A DNA stretch of 64,000 bases, taken from positions 24,014,022-24,078,021 of the forward strand of contig JARCOQ010000006.1 of the NCBI GenBank assembly GCA_029207755.1, read 5' to 3'. The position numbers were made by a program, and so were the translations under genes. The stretch is from Chamaea fasciata. Taxonomy: Eukaryota; Chordata; Aves; Passeriformes; Sylviidae. Shown here in pieces: positions 38,340-49,740 of this stretch (positions are counted from its first letter, which is position 1; every line of letters begins with the position of its first letter). Under the pieces are notes generated by a model. That model was given only the letters and a program-made list of their open reading frames with translations, was not told the DNA's origin and searched no databases.

Positions 38340-39904
38340 TTATCAGCTTCATCTCTCTAGGTTTTGTTTTAAGGAACCTAAATATTTACACAACTACAAG
38401 AGCATGCCTGTAATACCCTGAACATATTCTGCTACTGGTCTGGGATTGACAATTCAGATCTCATTTGGTGCTCTGAATGACATGTGTTCCAGTCTAATGC
38501 TACCATCAGACCTGAAATCTGAGATCTTCAGCTTGGTCCAGAGCTGTGAGAACTTTAGAGCTTTATTTAACTCAGAAGATGGAACTGGAAGATGAAACAG
38601 TAGAAAACAGCCTTGTTTAAATAGAATCTATGCAGCTCCAGTAGTTACCTCTGTGAACTACTCTGAAAACTGATTTCCTGCTCTGCAAATACATGAAAAT
38701 ACTATATTTCAAAAGTTGCCTTACAGTAAGATTCTGTAATTCTGGGACATGCGCTGGCTGGTATTTATGGCAGAAATCTTTATACATGAAAAGTAGAAAA
38801 CAGGACTGGAGCTGCTGAAGAATAAAACTTGTCAGCAATATTCAGTTTTTGTGAAAAGGCACTAGAGATAAACTATGGGGATTTGTTGCTGTGTTAAGCA
38901 ACATATAAGTCTGAGTAGCTCAATTTCAGTCCACTAGAGGTCTGTGAAACCATTTCCCAAACATGCTTTTAATCCTGTTTTGCAGCAACCTTGCTAAGTC
39001 TGATACTGTTAAAATAAAATAAAAAACCCTTTTGATCCAGTTTCTATTGTCTTTAAACAAAGGACTACATCCACACGGAGTTCTATTTAAGAGACATATC
39101 TGATTTAGAAAAGAGTCCTAGCTGATTCTTTATTCTTGAATTAGCACAAGGAATTGCTCTAACCAGATTGACTAATTTTTAATGTAAAATATTGGCTTTC
39201 CTTACAAGTGATCATTTTTTCATATAGGAGGAGAGTACCATGTGGTGCGGAGAGTTCATTAGCATGAAATACCCACACCATCGTGGTTCTTCATAGTGCT
39301 AAATTTACTTAAGTGAAAAAAGAGGCAAGATCCATGGCCTTGCATTGCTAATGATGTTTTCCAGAGCACTGAGAGGACTCAGGTGGTTGTCTATTAGCAT
39401 CTAGCTCAGACCCTTTGACTGGCTTTCAAATCGCTTGTTAAGCCTCAAAACCTAGATTCCAAATGTGTCTGGGGTAATATTTTTTTAGTTTTTTTGGTGC
39501 CATACTAGCTAATTTCCTTTAATTTCTATTTTAACTATAGCTATATTAGAGCATATTTTATCCCTAATTTTATTCTGCATGGGTAGTCAGTTTAACTTGG
39601 CACATGCAAACAACTGAAATAATGCTCTAAAAGGCATTAGTAAATTTGTGATTTTTGTAATAAAACCAGTACCTGGTGTTAGCATTCAAGAGCATAAGCA
39701 CAGCATTACAAATCATAAGATAATTGCGGCTATTCAGAAAGATACAGGTAGGCTCCATACATTCTAATCTTTAATCCCAGTTGCTGCAGTTCAGAGTGAT
39801 TGTTGAGAGCATAAGATGTAGCAAAAATGATGGTGTTCAAAATTGCCTGAATTGATTTGAATATATTATTTTCATCTCTACTCAGGATTCAATATTTCAC
39901 TTGG

Positions 39905-40100
39905 TTTCGGTTAAATTCTTTGTATTTGGTTGATATTCAGTATGTAGTTTGTATGCGCATTGCGAAAGAACGCTACTGCACAATGATTTTTCGTGCCTTG
40001 AAATATAATTAATGTAAAGCTGAATATCATTGATAAATGGAGGCTACTTATCAGTATTTAGCATAGAGGGAAATATGAAAGGGAATAATGTAATTTGTCT
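39905..40100. other. Candidate conserved non-coding element
   Basis: Five CpG dinucleotides survive in about 86 bases (39908-39993) of otherwise AT-rich DNA, as in gtatgcgcattgcgaaagaa. CpG retention in unique non-coding DNA is one sign of constraint. This is inference; no alignment was possible. Confidence 0.2.
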
Positions 40101-41688
40101 AAAGCAATTAGTTGTGTAAATTAGAGATAAAGGATTAAGGATGAGACATTTAAAGAATCAAACAGAATAAATACATAAAATGTTCAAAAGTACAAACATG
40201 ACATTTTTAACTTGGTAGCCCATTGTAAGATAACAGGTGCCTTTGTATTTTCTGTGGACAAACACATAGTACACAGCATTAAAGGGTGCCTAGGTGTGAT
40301 ACACATAATCACCTTAGAAAGTAATGGATAGGAAAGGCTGCAATGCATTGAAGTCTTGAAACATGCTCATTGTGGTGTGTTTCCACTAAAATGAGTCGTG
40401 ACCACCAGCAAAATATATGGAGAGCCAAATCCTCCACTTTGAGAAGCAGAAAATAATATATTAAACTGCTTACAGGAGTGTTACCTTTGTTGTCTGAAAA
40501 ATATTGTGCTGGCTCTTAGACTGGAATGCACTTCAGCTGCCAGGAATCAGATCTACTGATTTTTTTGACCATAGGATAAAATCTGACCAAGAACTAATGC
40601 TGACCTCTGTCCTATCACCTGGATATGAGTAACAGCAAATGCCAAATGGGTCATTAAACTATGCCATCTATCTCTGGGCACTCGTGGCATTTAAACTATA
40701 TATATCAAAAATGGATATATTATTTCCCTTTCCTTCTCCTGTGTCTCCAAAGTTGATCCAGCACAGATGTAACATAACCTGCGTGTTGATCCACCAGTCC
40801 CTTGGAAGCCTAGTATCACAAAATAGAAAGGTAAATTTTTGTGTCTCTTTTTCTCAAGGAGAAAGAGAGGAGAAACTCACACAGGAGTCTGGGATGTTTA
40901 GAGGGTTGTAAGAAAACCATCATTTTACTTTGTGGGTCTTCCATAAGAGACAAAGACAAGATCTAAGTGAATGCTAAAAAAACCTATGGGCTACCTACCT
41001 AAAAGAAAATATAAAGTTACCAAAAAAGTGTTCCTGCAGGATTGAAACTCTTTTCCTGGTCTTTTAAAGTAGATGAAGAGTTTCAGCTTTTTTGTGACAC
41101 AGCAAACATGACCATTATTTGAATAAAATACACTGTTATGGTCTGTGTCAGAGTTTGAGAAGCAAGTAAAAGAGAATGACCCTGATCCTAAGGACAGAAC
41201 CAATTATAAAACAAGGCCCTTCACTGAAACAAGAATTCAACTTCTTTTCCCTATTTCTATGAAGCACAGGATGGTGTAGTCATCATCACTACTTCCATGA
41301 ATAGGCTTTGGTTTGGTAATGAAGTGAAAGTACCTTTGAAACAATTATTTATGTATCATTTTTCAAACAGAACATAGAAGATATTGGGATGACTTTGTAA
41401 ATTTATTTTATGGGCAATTTCACAGCTTTTCTCTCCTGCTGAGAATTTGATAATGGATATTGATTGTCTCTAAAGTGAGTGCAGGAGTGTGTGTAATGGT
41501 ATTGCTATGGTCTATTTGCTTTACATGCATTGTAGCTGAGAAAATAAATAAGAGTCCCCATGTTAACAATTATGTCACTGAGAAGATCACTTTTGCATTT
41601 CTGGATCATGGGAATATATTACTAAGCAGAGGTGAACCCTAAAGGCCCCATATAAAGTGTCTGCTCCCACTTGAATGTCTGCTTTTAG

Positions 41689-41740
41689 ACCCGGAGTGCA
41701 AGACCTCAGATAGAGCTATTACAATCTGTGATTCTAAAAG
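41689..41740 (+). other. Exon-like segment with strong splice sites, unidentified
   Basis: Acceptor (gaatgtctgcttttag, AG 41687-41688) and donor (AAAAG|GTGAGA, GT 41741-41742) enclose 52 bases with an open frame, TRSARPQIELLQSVILK plus one base. Both splice signals are close to consensus. The exon is too short to identify, and chance pseudo-exons are the default explanation. Confidence 0.15.
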
Positions 41741-44700
41741 GTGAGAAAACCAAACTGTAATGCTCCTGGAACTCTCTCTAGAGGAAATGTTGACCCTCTT
41801 TTTTACAGGAAACTGAATTTAGTGTAGACCTACTCTATTACATACCATCAGTGTGATTTGGCTGACTGCTGTGGCTGTCAACTCACTGAAATGGAAGTGA
41901 ATCAGAGTGAAGAGTTGTTTTCTTCTGTCCTGAAAAGTACAGATGTGAAGGTCAGTGAAAGATCAAGGATGACTACTGCAGTGCATTTCCACACCCAGGC
42001 AAATGATTCTATTTAAGGAAAAAAGTTTTGGTTTACCTTTGAACACAGAAGGAAACCAAGCTAGGAAGTTCTATGCCCTTCTCATTGGCATTGGCCCAGA
42101 GCCAGCACAGGGGCACTGGTTGGGCTTTGGAAATGTTTCTCAAAACCTGCGGCTGCTTCTATTGGCAGTAAGCCAAAATTGTCCCTCCTTGATCATCTTG
42201 TACATGAGAATGAGTACAAAGGAGCTCAAGTGCTTTTTAAGTTGTCCTAGCAAGGTGTCAGAGGCTTCTCTGACACCTGTGCTTGGCTTTTGTTTTGTTT
42301 CTGTATTGTTTGATACTTTATTTTTTAATAAAACTTTTGCTTTACAAAACACACTTGAAGAGCTGTCTCACAAAATTATTTTAAGCCATTTCTCTGAAAG
42401 GGCTGGCCCCTCAGAGGTGATGGACCTTCATGGGGTTTATCACATCCAACCACAAGCAAGATTCCATCAGACGACTCCTTGACACTCTCTTCTCTGGTGT
42501 TGTGTGAAGTTTTAATGCCAGTGAGCAGGGAGAAAGAACAGATACGCCTGCATTCAGCGGTATGCTATGACTTTTATGTGGAAGTTGCAGTGGTCTTTAG
42601 CTGAGCGTTGGTTTTCTGGGAATGTGGGTGGATCTGAGTCCTGAATTCACATTGCATGTGTGCCAAAAGTAGATGGGGCTTGCAAACAGACCAGGAGTAT
42701 ATTCTTATCAAATTGTGTATGAGCATTCAGCATGTTAGCTAGCACTAATTTGTTTTCTCTAAGTTACACTGCTTGCTCTTGATTGTATGGGAAAACTAAG
42801 AAAGTATTTTCATGACTTTTTCACCAATGTTTTTTAGTCAATGTTATTGCCTCTGCATTTCTGATTAGTTTGACTATTTCTGTTTGAAGCTTTAGAAGAC
42901 TGAAAACATTTCTTAAAGAAAGCATGCACTGTTGTCACAGTCTACTACTCTCCAACCAGGTTCTTTTAGATATTACATATGTGGACAGTTTAATGTATAA
43001 TATCAAATTTACTTATTTGAAAATAGGTGAAATTACATGAGATTTCTGAATTAGCAAAGTGATACAGAATATGGTGAAAACACAATACAAATCTAAGTTA
43101 CACCTAGCAAAATACAACAACTGTACTGGGCATCCTCAGTTACTGGGAGGGAATACATGGCTGGAAGCCAGCTCAAGCCCATTGCTCTCTTCAGAATACT
43201 TTTGCTATTTGTTTTGGTCTATGCTCTGTCTTGGGCTGAGCCACTTATTCACTCCAAAGCCTCCATAATGTTCTGCATAACAAAGGGAGATATTTGCACC
43301 ATTTTAATAGCTCAGGGAGAAACCCTTGCACCAGCTGACCAGCTCAGCTCTTGGTAGCTATTTCTCTAAAACAAAGGCTGCCTTCCAGTCCCCTTTGTGT
43401 TGTGATTAAGTCAGATTCTTTGCAACAGCTGTGGGCAGTCACAGCAGTACTCCCTGAACTCCACAGGCACAGCCCTGTTGCCCATCTCCTCTGAGTCTTC
43501 TTTGATTACAAGGTTTTATTGCCCAGTATGCAAAACAGTATTTTTTGCTTTTTCTTCCAAATACTGAAATTACATGATTCATTAATGTAATAGGTATAAA
43601 GGTGAACCAAAGTTGGTTGTGCAATTCTCCAGATTCTTCAGAGAACCCTTAACTTTTCTATACCTGCCTCTTTTTAAAAGATGAACATGTGTAGTGTTCT
43701 AACTGAATGTCTGAACACATTCCTGCTTATATTGATACAGTTCCCAATAGTATACCTCCGGTAGTGTCCTCAAAGAAACACCTATTTAACAAAGGAATGT
43801 AGCAGCTCACTACTGTAATGATCCCTGAAGAGGAATTTAATTTTTAATTAAGTGAAGCAGTGTGTTTATTCTTGCTATACAGCTGATTTATCAGAGCTCT
43901 GTTAGCTGTGCAGGGGGAAGAGGCGAAATTAAACACACCTTTAATGAGATGATAGGGAGTTGACCTTTCCTGTCATCTGGAGGACAATATATAAACACAA
44001 ATATTGAGGGAATTGTTCCAGAGAGGTTATATAATAGCCATTAAAAGGCATCTTAAGTAGTGGCAGGTTGGTGGGAAGAAACCTAACCCATGTGACTAAA
44101 TGAGTTTAATGGAAATTGTTGAATTTACATCTCGATTATTAATAATCATGTTTGATAAAAAAAAAAAATCTAGTGTAGCACAGTCTACCTCTTCAGAAAA
44201 ACTAAGTGATCTTCAGGTCCCCCGATGTCAAAGTCCTTAGTAAAATACCTGATTTATCGCAAGATCACTATTATTTTTCTGAATATCTTAATTGGAAATT
44301 CAGGCAAAGAGAAGAAATAGCATGAAATGCTTCTAGTAAAATTTTGTTGCAGTGAAGTCCGTAGCAAAAGTGTCAATTATTTCTGCAGGATGGAGATTTC
44401 ATACAAGATCTTCCTAGTCCATCCCTAATGCAATAGAGTATGGTCCTTGTGTAGGGCTTCATTCGGACAGGATGCAATCATAATTTTGTCAGGAAAGTCC
44501 TTTTACTGTGATAAATAAATCTGAGCATGAATTTTTCGGCAAGTATAAGGCTAAAGAATGAATTGACTCCACCAGTGTGCTGGTGACTCAAGGCAGAACG
44601 TATCATAGCAAATCTTTCCTATAACAGCAAGAAAATAATAACCTGACATGAATTTTTTGTCCCCTTTGTCTCTGAAAGAAGACGGAGATTTGTGGGAAAA

Positions 44701-46879
44701 TTGTTACTTATTATACTTTAATGAGGGCATCATATTTTTTGATAGGAGGTTATATTGCTAAAAATATTTAAAACTATTCAGATGCAAAATAATAAAAAAT
44801 ATGAAGTTTACTTATGGAGTGCTTCTGTGTTTCTATTTCTTGAAAAATTTTTGCATAAAACTTATATTGATAAATTATTCCTCTACCATTCAATCAGTAG
44901 AAAGAATATTAATTCAACCTTTGTATTCTCTTTTGTCTCCTCTAGCCATTTGAATTAAGCTGATATGTGGTCTCAGTTCTCAGGACACCAAGGGGAATTA
45001 ACCTCAGTGATTTTTTTAGTTGTCTCTGTCCTCATTTATGCCTTAGGCACCACTCCAGGGATACAACCAGAAGGTAATTATCTAGACACTAGGGAAGGGA
45101 AGTTAGTGTATTGGAAAGCAGTATTGAAAGGTAGCCTTTGCTAACTAACATACACATTTTCTGGCTCTGTGAAAAAATGTCCTTAGAAAGGCAGCTGCAA
45201 AAAGGGAAGCCCTTTAGATATTTCCTTAGGGCTATTGTATATGCTGTTGCATATTGACTTACAGATATGGATTCGAGAAACCATACAAAGTGATATTCCA
45301 GGGCAACCTTCCAGTACTCCTTGTAGGGCTGAAAGTCAGATTGGTTTTAAGGTGGATCCTATTTAGTTTACGGAAGAGTTATGTATCTGATAACTAGTAA
45401 TTGGACTGGATCTGTTTTGTTTTGCTTGGACTCTATGCTACCTTGGGTGTGATCACCAAACCTTACAGTTTCTTCTGAGAAAATTGCTCATGACTATTTC
45501 ATGATCACTTTTTTCTACTTGGGGAAACAGAATCAAGGACCTTTTAAAACTGCAACAGATACTTAGAGGGAGCATAGGAGAATATGAGATGGCTTTCTGC
45601 CTGATGCCCACAGCTAAGTTGCTCTACTCTTTTATCTGCCAAGAAATGCATCTGGCACGTTGAAGAGATGTGGAGATGAGTGACTCACACTTTGCATTTA
45701 TGGTGTACAAAGTAGTCATGATTCTCCTAAGGAGCATCAAAAGATGCAAATCATACAGGCATGCAGCTTCAGGAGCTGAACCTGCACATAGGTACCTCTG
45801 TACCTTTGTATCACCATTGTCTATATAAAAAGGAGGACACTTCTCTGTTCCTCTCCCTTCCTGACAATACATGCCCAGAGGCTGAGAATGCACTCAACTA
45901 CTAAAGCCTCTCTGGTCTATGCCTGCTGTTAGAAATGAGCAGCTTATTCTTTCCTGCTAGAAGAAAAAGAAGACCTAATTCCTAAGTAAGATGTCTCCCT
46001 TCCCCCTTGTTGGAGGAAGCTGCTCTGCACTTTGCTCTCCCTTGGTATCAACAAATATGTCTGCCATGTGTGCTGTTACCAGTGTGTCCTTGTGAGTTCC
46101 TGATTTGTGAGCTGGGTTGCTCAACATGCCAGGGTCAGGCTGCTTGCCAAGTTCCATTTGAGGTGTCTTTCTCACATGGCTTCTTGCAGCAGCTGTTTTC
46201 ATCATCCCTTGGGCATGAAGTTTGAATCACACTGTTGTGGCTTCAGGAGGTTCCAGCATAGGTGGTGAGATAAAAGGTTTTGCCATGAGGGCTCTGATTT
46301 GCTTTTCTGTTCTGGATCCACTTGTTCATGTGAAGGTGTTAACACGCCTGGAGTATCTCTGCTTAACCCTAAGAGGTGTCTTTTTATGTCCATGACTACT
46401 TTGATGCATGAGATTTACACCAGTGCTTGTGATTTGTTCTGCATTGGGCTGGAACCATAAGGTCAGTATACTATGGAAGCCCCATCTTTCCTTCTATTCA
46501 ACAAAAAAGTTGGCTAGTGCTGATTTTTCTTTTTATGGCAGCTCTGGCAATGTAAGCCTCTGGGCAAAGAGGGGTTTATCTTTGTGCTTTATTTCTGCAT
46601 CTTTCATCCTCAACAAGCACAGGCATAATTTGATCTAAAGAAAAGTCACATGGTGAACTATTACATATTTTTGAGCCATTGTTGTTCTGATGTAATAGGT
46701 GAACTTCATAGACAAGCAAAATTTCTGAGTATTGCTTTAGTGACTGCATTCTGCCAGCAGATTTTTTCTTATTCTGGGAAATGTTTTTCCACTTCAGTTC
46801 CTTCTGTTCATAAATTTTCAAAAATAACAACTTACAGTGTGATTTATTGCTCCTAAGTATTGTGTCTACCACATAAATT
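41741..46879. other. Intergenic, no gene recognised
   Basis: Contains a 159-codon plus-strand frame (42003-42482) with no recognisable domain, a strong hairpin inside it (42246-42286), a TAAT-rich stretch at 43800-44060 and a TATATAAAA box at 45822-45830 in slightly GC-richer DNA. No transposon could be assigned at 43.1-43.6 or 45.6-46.4 kb, although both have a repeat-like texture. Confidence 0.5.
42246..42286. repeat. Near-perfect hairpin, 17 paired bases
   Basis: The core stem is aggtgtcagag / ctctgacacct (42253-42263 and 42268-42278) around a GCTT loop. Pairing continues outward past one bulged G with agca/tgct, and past one mismatch with cc/gg. Confidence 0.85.
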
Positions 46880-47873
46880 AATTCACGGGATGGGTCACAT
46901 TGGAAGGGACCACAGTGGATGATATGCTCCAACTTCCCTGCTCAAGAAGGGTCATCCCTGAACACATGGCACAGGATTGTGTACAGATGGTTCTTGAATA
47001 TCTCCAGTGAGGGAGACTCCACACCCTCTCTGGGCAACCTGTTCTAGTGTGTGGTCACTCACACAGTAAAGAAAGTTCTTCATACTCAAGTGGAATTTCT
47101 TGTGCAGTTTCTGCTCATTGCCTCTTGTCCTATTGCTTGGCACCACTGACAAGAGCCTGGCTCCATCTTCTTGACACAATGTTCAAATACTTATGGATAT
47201 TGTTGAGGTGCCCTCTCACTTGATTCTTTTTGAGTCTGAACAAGCCCAGTCTTTCCTTGTAATAGAGATTCTCCAGTACCTTAATTATTTGTTAATTATA
47301 TATGTTGCCCTTCTGCTAGACCTGCTCCAGATGTGGCATCACCAGGGCTGAGTAGGAGGACAGGATCACCTCCTTCAACATTTTGGCAATACTCTTCCCT
47401 ATGAACTCCAGGATACCTGGGCCTTCTCAGCCACAAGGTTATGGACAGCTTGTTGCCCACAAGAACTCCCAGGTCCTTATCTGCAGAGCTGCTCCCCAGC
47501 AGGTCAATCCTCAGCCTGTGCTGGTGCCAGGGCTTGTTCCTCCCCAGTTGCAGGACCCTGCACTTGCCCTTGCTGAATTTTAGATGGTTCTTCTCTGCTC
47601 ATGTCTCCAGCCTGTCAAGGCCCTTCTGAAGGGCTGCACAGCACTCTGGGGTATTGGCTGCTCCTCCCAGCTTTGTGTCATCAGTGAACTTGCTGGGGAG
47701 GCATCTTCCCCTTCATCCAAGTCATTGATGGAGAAGTTAAGCAATGCTGTTCCCAGTGTTGAACCTTGGAGGACCTCACTAGTGACAGGCCTCTAACAAG
47801 ACCCTGTGCCACTGATTAGAATCCTATGGGATGTGCCTTCCAGCCAGTTCTCAACCCACCTCATTGTCCACTC
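46880..47873 (-). mobile_element. CR1 LINE, long 3' fragment (part of a split element)
   Basis: About 1 kb that follows the antisense of an avian CR1 in order: 'tggaagggacc', 'ctccacaccctctctgggca', 'attgcctcttgtcctattgc', 'ctgctccagatgtggcatca', 'gaactcccaggtccttatct', 'gcaggaccctgcacttgccc', 'ctagtgacaggcctctaaca' and 'tcaacccacctcattgtcca'. These encode part of the reverse transcriptase C-terminus and 3' UTR on the minus strand. Stops and indels make it inactive. Plus-strand open frames at 47383-47796 are antisense artefacts. Confidence 0.92.
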
Positions 47874-49365
47874 AGTGGAAAATATGAATAAATACACATC
47901 AAGTGTAATGATAATTGGCTGATGTTCCTCAAGCTTCACACCTTGGCCTTCTGTTCCATGCAGTTCACAGAATTCATTTGTGTAGATTATGATGATGAAT
48001 GATCAGGGTTGTAGAAGAAATATATTTTACTTATTATCAAAATTTTTCAGCCTTTATTACTGACAGTGTTTTGCTGTACTGAGAGTCAGAATGTCCATAA
48101 ACCACCTGAGCTGTAGTGCGGTTTGGATTTAGCATTTGAATTAGTGAGCTGAGTAACTACTGTCAAGAACCTAAAGTATTCTGCCTTTAATGCACATATT
48201 TTCCAGTGAAGACTCTCTGTTATTCCCAAGCAGGAGGTATTTATTTATCTTTGTTTTTATAAGACAAACAATACAAAAAATGAAATAAGAATTTCATATG
48301 CTTGTGAAGGAATCTCTGTTGCAGAGTAATGTACAAAATGCATGACGTGTTTTTTCATGTTTCTCATTATCAGGAAAAAATAACAGGAATTCTAATTAGT
48401 CTTATGAACTAATCTATATTTTACAAATTTCTAATTAAAGCGCAATAATACTTTGAGGAATTACTCCTACAAGGCTGGGAGGGGACAATTACAATTATTG
48501 TTTTCATTTTATTTCCTGGTCTCTTAATGAATTCTGTATAAACCATATCAAGAAAATTAATTCTTAAAATACCCACCTATGTAAATTTCATTATCAATGG
48601 AAGTCAACAGTGGAATGTTTTACAATTTTTAACACATCATCTGTGGTATTTTTTTAAATGATGTTTTCTGAATGATACATTAATGCTGCATGAGCCAGAA
48701 AATAACACGTTTTGCATGTATGTACTACTTTTTTTTTATGTGTTGTGATTCAAAAGGCTAAAAAAAAAAAATCTTTTTTTCATGGGTGTTCACAGAGGTT
48801 AAAAGCACAGTTCACAAATGCACTACCGTGCTTTACAACAAATAAATTCCATGTTTGCCAGGCTGTGCCTTTGTGAGCTTGTTCTGCTATAGATGTTTGT
48901 CTTTTTGCAACGAGTGACAATGTCAACTGATGTTTTCCTTGTAATCCATTATAAACTGCATATCTTTTCTGTAGAACTGCTGTCTAGGCAATCATTTCTG
49001 ATCTTGGGTCATGCAATTTATTATTCTTGTCTCTATATATGTACCCTTCTTGCTCAACTGTATTACTTTTATTCAGCCTGTTTCCCTATATTTCAGGATG
49101 GCATTGAATTTTAATGTTACTCTCTATCAGAGTAGTGGTGTATTCTAGGGTGATTATCATGTACTGATTTAGTGAGAATAATCTCTCTTCTACCCTTCAG
49201 GTCTTTAATATATGTAATAATTAATACAAATGTATTAATTAAGACCAAAGAAAAAACCCTGCAAAACTACAAAATGTCATTCAATTTTATCATGAACTGA
49301 TGACATTCAATCTTAGGCTAACCATTTTCTAGACAGTTTTGCAATCTATCATAGTTTTCTGTAAC
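47874..49365. other. 1.49 kb of non-CR1 DNA between two collinear CR1 pieces
   Basis: AT-rich, unidentified sequence. It includes A/T runs at 48728-48780 and an ACAATTACAATTATTGT stretch near 48485-48503. The flanking CR1 pieces are adjacent in the CR1 consensus as I recall it, so this could be an insertion, but no terminal repeats or clear target duplication were found. Confidence 0.4.
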
Positions 49366-49740
49366 ATTTTTGTCCAGCCCAGGCTTCCCTAGCCTGTCTG
49401 CAGGAATGTCATGTGAGAAAGTGCCAAAAATATTACTAATCTTGGGAAAGAGAGGAGAGTGGCTACTTAAAAATGTTCCTGGGAAATCTTCCCAGGTTAC
49501 TGGGAAAATTGATTTGGCATGTATTCTCTCTGACGAACCAATCTGCACTAGTCTTTGTCATTGCTCTCTTCATGAGTCTTTCAGCTGGTTTGGCTGTCCT
49601 TTCCTAGGCTAAGGTTACAGTGGTTGATAGTTCCTCAGGTCCCACCCCACAACTCTGTAGAGGTAAGTCTGTGCCATCTGGTACCTCATTTATCCTGCTC
49701 TGCAAAATAACTGTTAATGTATCTGAGATTGCCTGATTCC
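49366..49740 (-). mobile_element. CR1 LINE internal fragment (5' continuation of the copy at 46880)
   Basis: The plus strand reads ttttgtccagcccaggcttc, then cctgtctgcaggaatgtcat, then 'gagaaagtgccaaaa', and later 'ggctaaggttacagtggttg' and 'tggtacctcatttatcctgc'. These match, in antisense and in order, the CR1 reverse transcriptase region just upstream of the piece at 46880-47873. It is more diverged than that piece. Confidence 0.7.

Larger units (their letters stand above)
32703..41688. other. Long intergenic stretch without a recognised gene
   Basis: AT-rich unique-looking DNA. Within it: hairpin at 33294-33319, poly-T at 34914-34933, hairpin at 35586-35613, an 8-bp inverted repeat at 38317-38339 and a CpG-retaining patch at 39905-39995. 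No CR1 or LTR remnant could be supported. All open frames are shorter than 95 codons. Confidence 0.6.

Noticed and set aside
42003..42482. 159-codon plus-strand frame as a gene
   Set aside because: No domain, hydrophobic random-like composition, hairpin in the middle; kept only as context for the hairpin.
47383..47796. Plus-strand open frames of 62-70 codons
   Set aside because: Antisense to a CR1 reverse transcriptase and UTR fragment.
48400..48620. AT-rich stretch with SOX/homeodomain-like sites as a conserved element
   Set aside because: It lies in the DNA that separates two CR1 pieces and may be a later insertion, so deep conservation is doubtful.
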